From the NCBI GenBank assembly GCA_949751835.1, contig CATKHK010000022.1, positions 310,001-374,000 on the forward strand: a stretch of DNA of 64,000 nt, in the 5' to 3' direction. Origin of the DNA: Blepharisma japonicum. Its lineage: Eukaryota; Ciliophora; Heterotrichea; Heterotrichida; Blepharismidae. The notes beneath the pieces are model-generated. The model was not told the origin of the DNA and made no database searches. It worked only from the letters and a program-made list of their open reading frames with translations. A program made the translations under genes and the position numbers. Shown in pieces: positions 22,701 through 33,420 of the stretch; position 1 is the first letter of the stretch, and each line of letters starts with the position of its first letter.

Positions 22701-23094
22701 TCTTTTCATTGTGTAGATGAAATAAAAATTTAATAATCACGGTTTTCTTAAAATCATGCTCTCTTGAGTCGAAAATTTTTATGAATTTGTGTAAAATATA
22801 AGTAGCTCTTGGATTATCTGAATATGGCCTTTTAGGCTTCTCAGGGGAAGGGATCCCGCATCTCGGATTTTTGTTTAATTGCGAAATTCATTCTAAATAA
22901 AGCCTAGCGAATTCTTCATCGCAGCTTTCTGCTGCTATCATTTGCTCTATTTTCGAATAGCAAAAATTTCGTGTGGATGCAGCATCAAGAAGCCATTGGT
23001 CAAGCAGCTTTTTCTTATTTGTATAAGTTTTGAGAGGAACTTCTTCTTTTCCTAAGACAGTCACCAAAGTTTGTTCAATTTCTGTCAAGTACAT
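19720..23094 (-). CDS. Large tail-anchored coiled-coil protein (1124 aa)
   Basis: One exon of 1125 codons that stays open only if its UGA codons are Trp (for example at 22888, 21955, 21526, 20929). The protein is very rich in Lys and helical. The first ~700 residues contain spaced aromatic/Trp motifs (FTSCFSKWKFESM, IKFIRKWNEKI, ALFIWGNYVGA, LVYFNAFVAK) reminiscent of Sfi1-type centrin-binding repeats, which build filaments at basal bodies and in contractile fibres; this is a loose resemblance only. The last ~24 residues (FAIISFIIGFSLNWLL) form a single hydrophobic helix, so it is probably tail anchored. A Pro-rich basic stretch (PPPKPI) precedes it. Confidence 0.75.
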
Positions 23095-23340
23095 ATTTTA
23101 AGATTATTAAATAAACGCATCATAAAAACGAATAAATGAAGAAATTCAATGCAATAGCATTTTTCTTGATTAATTTCCATAAGAAGAGTTTATATCTAAC
23201 AAAGAGCTTCTTAATAATTTATTTCTTCATAAGGGTCAATTTTTCTAATAAATAAGCTATTCCCATTAATTAATTACTAATTAAACAGTGTAAATACGAG
23301 ACTTGCTTATTAATTACTATATTATTCTGAGAATTATTAA

Positions 23341-26070
23341 ATGGCTGGAGTCAACAGAGTTTCTTTAGTTTTGCGATTTAAAAACTCTAACAATAAAAAA
23401 ACTGACACCTCTCTCTTCAAAATATCTCCTACAAATAACGAAATAAACATAATAACCCCACCTAACCTACGGCATACTTATCCATTTCAAAAAATCTACA
23501 CAAATGACAACAATCTTAAAGAATTCAACCGTGACTTCACAATCCCTATGATGGACCACGTAGTTTGTGGAGGAAATTGTACAATAACCGCAATTGGAGC
23601 TCCGAATACAGGGAAATCTTATAGCCTTTTTGGAGTAAAAACTGAAGCTGGATATCATGGTGGCATTGCTATTGAAGGAATGCAGCATTTAATAGACGAA
23701 ACTAAAAAGCTATCAACAGATATAACAATTGGCATATTAATCAGTTTTTTTGAAATTTATGATGGAAAAATAAGAGATTTAGGAATTGCTTATCAAAAAA
23801 GAGAAGAATGGGGATTTGACGAAATTTTTGGATATTATAAAGATCTGGATTTGCCTGTAAAAGAGACGAATTTGAAAAGTTATATTGAAGGGATTTCACT
23901 GATTCAGGTAAATTCACTAGAAGAAGTAGAAGAAGTAATATGGCATGGTTTTCAGCTTAGAGAAAATTATGAAAAAGCATATGGGCCAATATCTGATAAA
24001 TGCATAACTGTTTTGAGCGCGACGGTAAGCCAAAGATCAAGAGCATTTACCACTTTTGAAACAAAAAACGGAAGATTTCACTTTGTTGACACATCAGGCT
24101 GCGAATGCAACTCAATTCAAGATGAATCTGAGTTAGAAGACCCGAACAATATGTTGAAAGGAATTAAAAAGGTATTTAACAAGCTTAATATGCTCAAGCA
24201 AGGCATCCCTATGAGTGTTATTTCCTATAAAACCTGCAAATTAACTCACTACTTACAAAGCGGACTGACAGGTAACTCGCTTGTTACGGTTCTACACACA
24301 ATCGACTCGGATCCTTCTAAATTTAATGAGGCTTACAAAATGCTTGAGTTCAGCAAGTCTATAGTAGAAATGGATGCGAGGCTAAAAGTTATGAGAAAGC
24401 ATGTGAATTCAACCCAAGAAGAAGATGATAATATAGTGATAAGGCTCAGAGAAGAAATAAGGGATATTGACAAAACTATTGAAACATCAATGAAATATCA
24501 TGAAGAAAAGACTAAAAAAATAGCTAAACTGATAGGGATTGATGAAGATATGGAAATACTGCTGAATTCTGCTGAAAATTCAAAGGAATATGAAATTGCG
24601 AAAAAATTTAAAGAAGCACCTGAAATTATGGAAAATTTGATAAGCAGGAATAAAATACTTGATGAAAAAATCAAAGAAGGCCAGAAATTAATTGTTGAAA
24701 AAAGAGAAAATTTAGAACAGAAAAGACAAACTTTATCTTTAGAAACCAAAAAGTATGATGCAGAAATAATTAAGGTTAAAAAGGAGTTAGAAGAGTTAAG
24801 CGACGCATATGAAAATCGAACGGATTTCAAAATACTAGCAGCGGAAGAAATGGATCAACTGCTTATTAATAGCCATTTATCAATAGAGGAAATGTCAGCC
24901 AATCTTCATAGTATCAAATCAAACATGATGAACACAAAAGGAGACCTAAGAAATTTAGCAGATATGGTAGAAATAGGAAGAAGCGAAGATGAGCATATTT
25001 TTAAGAAAAAATATATGGAAATAGAAAGCCAACAAAAACAAAAAATTGAGAATTTAATTGACCAATTTAAATACTATGATAAAATGCTATTTGAAAAAAA
25101 TAAAAAATTCGAACGCGAATGCAAAGCTTATTATGTTGAAATAAAGTAAAGGTCATATAGCGAAACGTTAAAACAATATAAAGAAGAATCTGTTCAATTG
25201 TATGACATCGCAGTAAAGCTTGATATAATAATTAATGAAATAGAAAGCGGAAAATACAATATGGGTGTTAAGCCAGTTTTGATACCCAGGATTCATAAAT
25301 TTGCATTGCCAAGAAAAGAAGACTATCCAATGTAATATTTAAACAGTACTTTTAGAGCTATTGGAGCCACACCTACACTATTAAGAGATCCTCTTTCTTC
25401 ATTAAGAGAATCCCGCTTAAGCAAGTCTTCTACATTTTTATCATCACTCACAAGTACTTTATCATTTAATTTTCAGCCAAAATTACCAAAAGTTCCATCT
25501 TTTAGGAATTTCGAAGACTCAATTACTGAGAAAATTGATATTTCAACTGCTTTGAGCTGCCCTTTAAAGCCACTCAATAACAAAGAACTCAAAAACCTTG
25601 GAATTAATCTACAAATGTATGTTCAAAAGAAGACAGCTGAATTAGAGTCTATAAACTCGGAGCTAGACACAAAAGGCTGTAGCTCAGAAAAAATAGAAAA
25701 ACTTGAGCAAGAATTAAAATCCATCCAAGAAGAAACAGAAAATTTTAAAGCAAAATATGAAAAAGAAGTCAGGTCAAGAATTGTAATTTTCAAGTAGGAT
25801 TTGCAGGATCATTTTTACTACTCTACTAGACCAGAAAGCAGGTTTTTTATAACAGAAATGAAAAATTCTAGGCCAGTGACTCAGCATAATATGAAAGCCA
25901 GAGTCCCTCAAACTGCTAAAAACTCAATAAGTGCGTATTTATTAAATTCTCGTGCCCAGACATCAGGCTTTTTAAACCAGACAAGCTCATCCTCTCAAAC
26001 TTTGGTGCGTTTTTCGCCTCGAGGATCTATGAGAAATATTTTAGGTGATTTAAAAGGATACACTAAATAA
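23341..26070 (+). CDS. Divergent kinesin-like protein with degenerate motor
   Basis: 894 aa after removing three 15-nt introns (25146-25160, 25332-25346, 25783-25797). Residues 1 to about 350 follow the kinesin motor: YPFQKIYTNDNNLKEFN, a P-loop GAPNTGKS at 86-93, SFFEIYDGKIRDL, DTSGCE at 250-255 in place of DLAGSE, and LTHYLQSGLTGNSLVTVLHTI. Switch I (NxxSSRSH) is replaced by ISDKCITVLSATVS. A long coiled coil follows (about 365-600), then a Ser-rich tail. The P-loop could still bind ATP, but loss of switch I argues against normal motility. Inference: a non-motile or slow kinesin relative in the cytoskeleton or cilium. Confidence 0.8.
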
Positions 26071-26125
26071 AAATGTAATAAAATGCATAGAATTTAAAAA
26101 CCTATTGTTTTCAACGATTTATGAT

Positions 26126-27580
26126 TTAATCCATTTTCTTTAAATCTGAGGCTACATTGAATTTGCAGCCTGTGTTTGCTTGAACTGAATCGACTGAGAC
26201 GCCCCTCGCAATTTCTGTCAAAGTCATTCCTCCTTCTCTCTTAAATTCAAAAACCCCCAGTTCTGTAATAAGTGTGTCAACAACTCCTTTTCCAGTAATC
26301 GATGAAAGATTGCATTCATCCACGATTTTTGGTCTGCCATTTCTTGTATGAGTAGTAAGAATAATGAGTCTGGATTTTCTGCTAGACACAAGGTCCATTG
26401 AAGCTCCAATTCCTTTTTCGTTGTCACCTTCTAGATCCCAATTGGCGACATCTCCCGTTTGTGATACTTCATAAGCTCCCATCATAATTAAATCCAAGTG
26501 TCCACCTCTCATGATATTCATAGAATCACAAGATGAAAAGACTGAGGATCCTGGATTTAGTCTGATGGTCTCTCTTAAAGCGTTAATTAAGTCAGGGTCT
26601 GCTTGGCCTTTAGAAGCATGCCCACCAACCCCAAGTGCGCCTGGAATAGTCATAATTCTGACCTTAGATTTATCAGGAATCAACCTAAAAACGACGCTAT
26701 TAGGAATTCCAATTCCTAAGTGAATATACATTCCTTCTTTTATTTCTTTCAAAGCTCTGTGCCCTATTTTCAGCTTATCTGGGTCATCAATTGGGCTTTC
26801 AGTGCCTTCTTCTACTAAATTTTCAATTGGTTTTTCATATTTTTCACCTTTAATTAGCCTATGCACAAAAATAGAAGGAGTAATTACATGATCTGGGTCA
26901 AGCTGCCCCACTTCAACAATTTCTTCTACCTCCGCTATAGTAATTTTTGAGCACATTGCCATTTCTGGGTTGAAATTTCTGGCAGTCCTATGGTAAATTA
27001 AATTTCCTTGTGTATCAGCTTTCCAAGCTTTAATAAAGGAAAATTGTGTTCTGATTGACTCTTCAAACAAGTGGTCTTCCCCTTCGAAGCTTCTTTTATC
27101 TTTCGGCCCTGAAAAAATTTCAACTCGCTTGCCACCAGTCATATATTTTATTGGAAAACCTCCCTCTTCAAATCCAGTGCCTACACCGGTTTTAGTATAA
27201 AATCCTGGAATCCCAGCACCTCCAGCTCTTATTTTGTCAGCTAAAGTACCTTCTGGTAAAATATCAAGCTCAATGCTGCCGCTTTTCCATTCATTATAAG
27301 CTAATGAGCCATGCTCTAAATAAGTAGTTGTAAGTCTTTTCATTTGTCTGGCTTGAAGAAGGAGATCAAGCCCAAAGTTCTTTTGCCCGCTGCTCATAGA
27401 ATATATGCCAAGATCATATGAACCTAAATCTCTCATTGCTCTTAGAAGATTTTCCGGAACTCCGCAAGATCGATAGCCTCCAACCGCAATTGTGGAGCCT
27501 GGGGTAATATCAGCAATTGCGTCTTGTGGGTTATCGAAGAATTTGCAGTATCGTCTTAGCAGTCTGCGCGTGCCCAACAT
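26126..27580 (-). CDS. Succinyl-CoA:3-ketoacid CoA-transferase (SCOT)-like, catalytic Glu missing
   Basis: 484 aa, intronless, without UGA. Both halves of SCOT are present: an alpha-like part (AVGGYRSCGVPENLL, EHGSLAYNEWKSG, GGAGIPGFYTKTGVGTG) and a beta-like part (GMYIHLGIGIP, MRGGHLDLIMMGAYEVSQTGDVANW, GMTLTEIARGVSVDSVQANTGC). The N-terminus (MLGTRRLLRRYCKF) suits mitochondrial import. SCOT activates acetoacetate by forming a thioester on the Glu of SENGxLGxG. Here that stretch reads MTIPGALGVGG, so Glu is replaced by Ile. Inference: a non-catalytic or altered member. The surrounding fold is well conserved, so decay looks specific to the active site. Confidence 0.88.
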   Translation of the reverse strand: MLGTRRLLRRYCKFFDNPQDAIADITPGSTIAVGGYRSCGVPENLLRAMRDLGSYDLGIYSMSSGQKNFGLDLLLQARQMKRLTTTYLEHGSLAYNEWKSGSIELDILPEGTLADKIRAGGAGIPGFYTKTGVGTGFEEGGFPIKYMTGGKRVEIFSGPKDKRSFEGEDHLFEESIRTQFSFIKAWKADTQGNLIYHRTARNFNPEMAMCSKITIAEVEEIVEVGQLDPDHVITPSIFVHRLIKGEKYEKPIENLVEEGTESPIDDPDKLKIGHRALKEIKEGMYIHLGIGIPNSVVFRLIPDKSKVRIMTIPGALGVGGHASKGQADPDLINALRETIRLNPGSSVFSSCDSMNIMRGGHLDLIMMGAYEVSQTGDVANWDLEGDNEKGIGASMDLVSSRKSRLIILTTHTRNGRPKIVDECNLSSITGKGVVDTLITELGVFEFKREGGMTLTEIARGVSVDSVQANTGCKFNVASDLKKMD

Positions 27581-28372
27581 TTTCTTTTATTTTCAGCCAT
27601 CGAGATGAATTAATTTGAGAGAATAGATTTAACGTTGGATATAAGGCAGAAAATATTAAGGATTTTAAAAATTTGAGCTAACAGATAAAAGTTTGATGAA
27701 GAAAAAAAGTAAATTTTCAGGTACTGACATGCTATCAAATTTTTGATTTTAAAATTTCTATGATTTGAGATTATTTATAAGTATTTATTTAGATATCATA
27801 TTTTTTTGGGCTAGCTTAGGAAAGAATATAAAGCTGGGGTGTAAAGATTATGGGACGATTATTGGTAAAAGGAACGATTTTGGAAAAGTTTCATGTGTGA
27901 TCCATTTTATCTTTCCTTAATATAAATATGAAAAAATTAATTCAGACAGAAAATACAAAATTTACTGATAGCTAAGCTCTAATTAAATTATTTTCATTAA
28001 TAGCGTAGATTTACTAAAAAGTGAAAGGGAAATTTTTTATTTGGTCAGTGATAAATTAAAATTGTTAAGAATATATTTTTACAGGTTTTCTATGTTAATC
28101 CAGCTTCAAATTATATAAATTAGCTATATCATGAATTATGTCAAAACATATATGAGAAGGTATAGAGATAATATAAAAGATCTTTTTATAAGCTCATATA
28201 TATAATTAAGATTAGAATCACTAAGAGATGTTCCGTCTAACATTTCTACTATTAGAGTAACTATCCAAATCAAATTAATTCTTCTTCAGAGTCGTAAAAA
28301 TTCTTCTTCATTATCAGATTTTGATTAAGCTAATGATCCCTCATATTTATGGACTTATAATAAAAGTGGCCG
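27581..28372. other. Intergenic, 792 bp
   Basis: AT-rich DNA between the divergent SCOT-like and RLP24 genes. Translating both strands with UGA = Trp, I found only short open stretches (up to about 60 codons on the minus strand around 28150-28330) without a convincing start. I see no RNA gene or repeat. Confidence 0.5.
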
Positions 28373-28837
28373 ATGCGTATTGAAAAGTGCTATTTTTGTT
28401 CGAGCAACATTTATCCAGGCCACGGGATCTCTTTCGTCAGGAATGACTGCAAAGTATTCAAGTTCTGCAGGTCAAAATGTCACAAGAACTTCAAGATGAA
28501 GCGAAATCCTAGAAAGGTCAGGTGGACCAAAGCCTATCGGAATGCTGTCGGAAAAGAAATGACAGTAGACCAGGTCTTTACCTTCGAAAAACGAAGGAAT
28601 ATTCCTGTAAGGTATAACAGAGACTTATTCGTTAAAACTGTTGGAGCTATGAAAAGAATAGCTGAAGTCAGGGAAGCCAGACAAAAGAGATTCTGGGAAA
28701 ACAGAATGAAACAAGCACAAAGGAGACACGAGCAAGCACAGGATAAAGAATTGGAAAAGAATTTGCATTTGGTTGAGCCTGCTCTGAGAGATACCATTAC
28801 GCTGAAGTTATCAAATAAGATGGATATTAGTGAATAA
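28373..28837 (+). CDS. RLP24: Ribosome biogenesis protein RLP24
   Basis: 154 aa. The N-terminus [21 protein letters not shown] with [27 protein letters not shown] is the signature of RLP24/RSL24D1 rather than ribosomal L24 itself, including the C-x2-C...C-x3-C zinc site. The second half is a long basic helix (about residues 95-135). RLP24 occupies the eL24 site on pre-60S particles and recruits the AAA ATPase Drg1 before it is exchanged for eL24 in the cytoplasm. No intron, no UGA. Its stop lies 27 bp from the convergent acyl-CoA oxidase stop. Codon use looks more biased than its neighbours, as for abundant proteins. Confidence 0.94.
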   Translation: MRIEKCYFCSSNIYPGHGISFVRNDCKVFKFCRSKCHKNFKMKRNPRKVRWTKAYRNAVGKEMTVDQVFTFEKRRNIPVRYNRDLFVKTVGAMKRIAEVREARQKRFWENRMKQAQRRHEQAQDKELEKNLHLVEPALRDTITLKLSNKMDISE

Positions 28838-28864
28838 ACAATTTTATAAATTTAGGAAATTTAA

Positions 28865-30802
28865 TTAAAGCTTGGAAAGGGGCTTGATAAGCTGCTTTAT
28901 ACCTGGAAAGATCGGCTGGGTATTGATGGGGTTCATATCTTTTGATAACTTGTAGAGGGTTTCGTAGACTTCGCCATCTTTTCGGCCTAAAACTGACTGA
29001 AGGACGTTGTCTTCAATGTCAAAAGCTTCGATAAGACCAATTGCGTCATTTCTGAGCCTTCTCATGGCGGTTTCTCTCATTTTCCTCATATTTTCAATTG
29101 TTTCTTGGCTGATTACTTGATTTTTCAACAGCAGTCACATTGATTTGAGGATTCTGCTTAATGCAAAAATTTGTCTTAAGGCATCAAGTGCAGGTCTGAA
29201 TTGGTTTGGAAAAGTTTCAATTCACATAGCAAAAGCTTCGTGCATATGGTAATTTCCAAAATATTTAACTAGATTTATAGCTGCAATTTGTAATTTTTTA
29301 TTTTCAATATCTTTTGTATTATTATCCTTAAGCTCTTTCAGCTTTTTCTGAACTTCTTTTGCTGATAAGTTTAATATTGCTTTAAGACAAGCTGAATGGA
29401 ACTGAGGAGTTCCAATATTATCATCAATTAAAATGCTCGCAATTTTTTCATTTACAATTTGTGTAAATTCTGAATTTCCTTTTCTTTCCATCAAGTGGAC
29501 TAATATTTTAGCAGAATTTGCAAGTAAGACTGCATTTTCTCCTTCAAATGATTTTGAAATCACGCTTGTAGTATATAAGAAAGGAAGTCCTGAAAAATTA
29601 GAAAATCCATGACCCCCACAAGCTTGCCTACAAGTTTCAATGCCGCTTGTTACGACTTCAGTGAAATAGGCTTTGTAGCTCATTGATAAGGCATTAATTT
29701 CGAATAGTTCATTATCAGTTGAGCTCTGATATATAGAAAGTAGCTGAGTGCTTGCAAAAAGCATTGCATATGCTTCAGCTAATAACGAGAATAACTTGAC
29801 TTGCTGCATTTGATACTCAATTAGTGGCCTTTCTCGTGTTGGATCATTTGCATAAGTTCTGAACTGCTTCCTCACACATGAATATCTGATAGCAATAGTA
29901 AGCCCCATAATCAAGGGCAAAATGCATTCCCTTGATATAATTATTCTTCTCCCTACTAAAAATTTAAAAATCATTTTATGGTCCTTTGGCTCAATCCCAT
30001 GGTAATATCCTGTCTCGCTTACTTCTGAATACCGGGACAATAGATTTTGCCTTGGAATTCTAACATTATTTAGCTTCAAAAACCCAAAGTCGTTGACTGT
30101 ATTTCCTATTTTTGGGCCTAAATCCTTTACAAAAACACCTGGTAATGGCTCATGAGTAGCAATAGAACGAATAGGTACAAAAAATGAATGAATTCCTAAG
30201 TCTTTTTTATTAAGAATTAGCCTTGCTATAATAATTGTATGGGTTGCAGTTAAGCCCATTCCTGCTCCCCACCACTTATAAGAGCGCTTTGTAGGAGTAT
30301 TAAGAATAAACTCTTGTGATTGCTGGTCAAATTCTGCAGTAGTCTCTATAACCCTGTTATAAGGGCCATGACCAAGTTCAGTTTGTGCATAGCAGCCTAT
30401 AAACTGCAGTTTTTCAGCTAAAGGTAATATTTTGCTTTTTTGCTCTTGACTGGCGAGCAGTTTTAATGCAGGAATAAACATATGATAATGCATCATGAAA
30501 GGATTTTGCTCATTATATTTGCTTAGTATAAAATGTTTCTCTGCATCATTAAGCTCAGTTCTGTTAAAAAGATCTTGGATTTTTCGACCGTATTTGTACA
30601 TATTATTGAATCTTGCTGGCTTTTCTTCTGTGTATCGAGTAAGAGAGGGATATAGATCTGGCTCTTGCTCTAATATTTTTTTTAAATAATCTCTACGTGA
30701 CTCTGCAATTCTAGGATAAAGATGTTGAAAAAGAAGAGGCTTGAATTCTTCGACATTGAATGAACAATTTTTTCTTTCTCTATCTAGGATTCCTAAAGCC
30801 AT
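28865..30802 (-). CDS. ACOX: Peroxisomal acyl-CoA oxidase
   Basis: 645 aa, one exon, with UGA-Trp at 29222-29224 and in the following 30 codons (KSMWLLLK). Features in order: an N-terminal helical domain, the FAD/substrate region (CYAQTELGHGPYNRVIETTAEFD, WWGAGMGLTATHTI), and the C-terminal CRQACGGHGFSNFSG with FEGENAVL, which carries the catalytic Glu of acyl-CoA oxidases. The last three residues are SKL, a canonical PTS1 signal, so the frame choice through the UGA codons is strongly confirmed. It catalyses the first step of peroxisomal beta-oxidation, giving trans-2-enoyl-CoA and hydrogen peroxide. Confidence 0.95.
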
Positions 30803-30820
30803 ATTATTAAAATATTATAA

Positions 30821-31999
30821 TCACATTAACTTCTTTTGAGAAGGCAACTGTGTTTGAAGAATTGACACAGTCCCGTTACCAAACCATACGTCTATAGATG
30901 GGTAAAGGCCACTAGGAACATTTCTAAACGCAATTCCTTGGCAAATACCTCTTTTATAGAAGCTTAAAGTTTGGTGTTTTGCATCGTATAAAATCCCTAT
31001 CACAGTTTCCACATCTTCACTGCAGCCACATCCATACCCATTTTCTACAGAATGTTGGCCATTGTCGTCGGTTTTTATTAATTTATTACTCCATACGTCT
31101 CAATATCAGCTTGAAGGTGAATCTCTCCATAAGGTGGAAGTCAATTGAGAAATCTCATATTTAAGCTTATCAACTGCACCTATAAAAATATGTGACCCAT
31201 TAGCCGATGACTCATTTATATCAATTTTTACTTCTATATAAGGGCAAGATTCACTCAACATGTTACCTCCAAAACAAATCCCATGCTGATAACTGATTTT
31301 TCTAATTATAGTATTATTTGATTCTAATGATAAAGTAGGCGCACATCACTCAGGGTCAAAATATCTCAATGAAGAGCTTATATTTTTTGAAGGAAGCTCC
31401 AAAGGGATTCCTCAATATTCCAATTCCTCTATAAATCTGATTTCATCAGCAGGATTTTGCCTTGCAGGAACTCTGTTTGTTCTTAGAAAATTAATCATTT
31501 GTATAAAAGGGTCACTATCTCTATCTATAAAAATTTTTCCATTATGATAATATAATTCCTCGGATGTAAAAAAGCTGGCTAATGCAGAGTCCGGGATTCT
31601 CATCAAAGTTTCCAAAGAAACTGTAAGGCTATGGGTGCCTCCTATATTAATTTCTATTATATGGTCTTCAGGATAGCATTGGGAATTGGCTTTTTCTATA
31701 TTATTTTCATAGATTCTTTGTTCATGCCTAAGGAGTTCTCATTTCTTTGACATTTCTTCATTGAATATTTTTTGTTGCTTTAGAAATTTCATCCTATCTA
31801 TTTCATTAAGGTTTTTTCCAGCTGTTATCGCGACAGAACACTGATCGAAATACGCTTCCAGCCTTCTGTCAAAATTTGAAATTTCAGCAGATTCGTCAGC
31901 TGAGGTTGCAGAGGAGTACTCATCGAGATCTGCCATAGGAATATTGTAAGGGTACTCATCAGAACTTGTAGAAGAAACATCTCTGCCTGATCTTGACAT
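30821..31999 (-). CDS. BTB (T1/KCTD-type) plus SPRY domain protein
   Basis: 392 aa, one exon, with several UGA-Trp codons (31739-31741, 31412-31414, PEWCAP, SSWYWDVW). The N-terminus is acidic and Ser-rich, followed by a short helix. A T1-like BTB starts at IIEINIGGTHSLTVSLETLMR and runs through FIDRDSDPFIQMINFLRTNRVP, the KCTD/Kv-channel pattern. It leads directly into a B30.2/SPRY fold with IGILYDAKHQTLSFYKRGICQGIAF. KCTD proteins act as Cullin-3 adaptors or oligomeric scaffolds, and SPRY binds partner proteins. Inference: a substrate adaptor. Ciliates carry several such combinations, so function is not specific. Confidence 0.85.
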
Positions 32000-32081
32000 A
32001 ATAAAATAAAATGTTACATAAAATGCATAAAATAAGGATAGGAATAATAAAAAGCGCAGAAAAATTCTTAAGTTAAATAAA

Positions 32082-33344
32082 ATGGATGAAAATATTACTG
32101 AAACTCAAAATTCAAGCGAAGCACAAAATGGATTTTCAGAAGAAAGTGTAAATAATGATGCTTGAAAAGAGGAAAAAAGATGCTCTGTTTGTAATACTAA
32201 ATTCAATAGAATAGGGATTCCTCTTCAGAAAGTTTGCTGCACATTTTGTTTTCGAGCTGTTTGCTCAAAGTGTTCAGAAAACCACATAAGAGATACTGTT
32301 ACTAATGAAAAGAAAAAAATCTGTGATAGATGCTTTGATAGTAAAATGGAAAGCGTAGACTCACATATATTGACTCAAGAATTGCAGACGAAAACTTTAA
32401 TTTTGGGCAATAATGAAAAACAGCTTCACGAAGAAGCTAAAATGCTAATGCAAGAAAGATATCATCATGAAGAGGCAGAGAAGAGAGCTGCTGAGCTGGA
32501 AAGGCAGATTATTGAACAAGAAGAAGCAGAGGTTTTATTAAGAAAACAGCTTGATGATCTAAAAAATAAAATAAATGAAGCGAAATCTGAAAAACAAGTT
32601 AAAAAAACTGAAGTGAATGAATTAAAATCAAGTATAAAAGAAAAATCAAAAATAAAAGAAAGCTTAGAAATTGAAATAGATTATCAAAACAATGAAATTT
32701 CTGAAACGCAAAAAAAGATCGAAGATACAGCTAAAGCGATTGAGAGCAAAGAAGAAGTCATAAATAAACTAAAAACTGAATTAGAATCCAAAGAAGAAAT
32801 AGCTAAAGAAGCTGAAAAAATCAAAGAAGACAAAGACGAAGAAGTAAAATCAATTAAAAAACAAAATCAAGAGAAAGCTGTAGAAATATTGAAAGCGAAA
32901 GAAAAAGTCGATTTTCAAGTGTCTAATATAAAAGGACTAAAAGAAAATTTAGCATTGCTAAATGAAAGCGGAGCTAAGCTAGAAGACTCTTTAAAAGAAC
33001 AAAATCATATTGTAAACGAACTGACTGCGACGATACAAGAATTGAACTCAAGAGGGAAAAAAGCTCAAGAGTTACTTCAAAAAAGAAAAGCAAAGAAAAA
33101 AGAGCTCAAATCAAAAATTTTAGAGTTGAAAAATTCTGAGCAAGCCAAAATAGAAGAAAACAAAAAATGTGAAAGTGAAATACAAAAGTTAACTGAAGAA
33201 ATATCGAAAAATAGTAAAGAATTAGAATATAAGCAGAAGGAGATTTTTGATATAAAAGAAATAATGAAACAAAATGAACTAGCTAAAAAAGTAAAGCAAG
33301 AGCCTTTAGAAAATAATCCTTGTAGCAACTGCTTATTATTTTAA
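32082..33344 (+). CDS. FYVE-like zinc finger coiled-coil protein with CaaX box
   Basis: 420 aa starting at 32082, with one UGA-Trp (DAWKEEKRC). An eight-Cys double zinc finger of FYVE/RING-like spacing lies near residues 35-85 (CSVCNTKF, VCCTFC, VCSKCSE, CDRC). The RRHHCR phosphoinositide-binding motif of true FYVE domains is absent. From about residue 95 to 400 it is a continuous, highly charged coiled coil (repeated KEExxKxxE). It ends CSNCLLF, in which CLLF is a CaaX box likely to be geranylgeranylated. Inference: a peripheral membrane tether. Divergent from the BTB-SPRY gene with an 82-bp spacer. Confidence 0.75.
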
Positions 33345-33420
33345 TTTTATATAAATTTTTGGCCAAATTGATTTACTAATAATAAAAATTTTAAGTTTTT
33401 AGTTATTTTATACTTTTAAA

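Noticed and set aside
23467-23688. Minus-strand ORFs within the kinesin-like and other long genes
   Set aside because: They overlap conserved coding sequence in the opposite frame and have no features of their own.
27581-28372. Minus-strand open stretch near 28150-28330
   Set aside because: About 60 stop-free codons, but no ATG in a useful position and no protein-like features.
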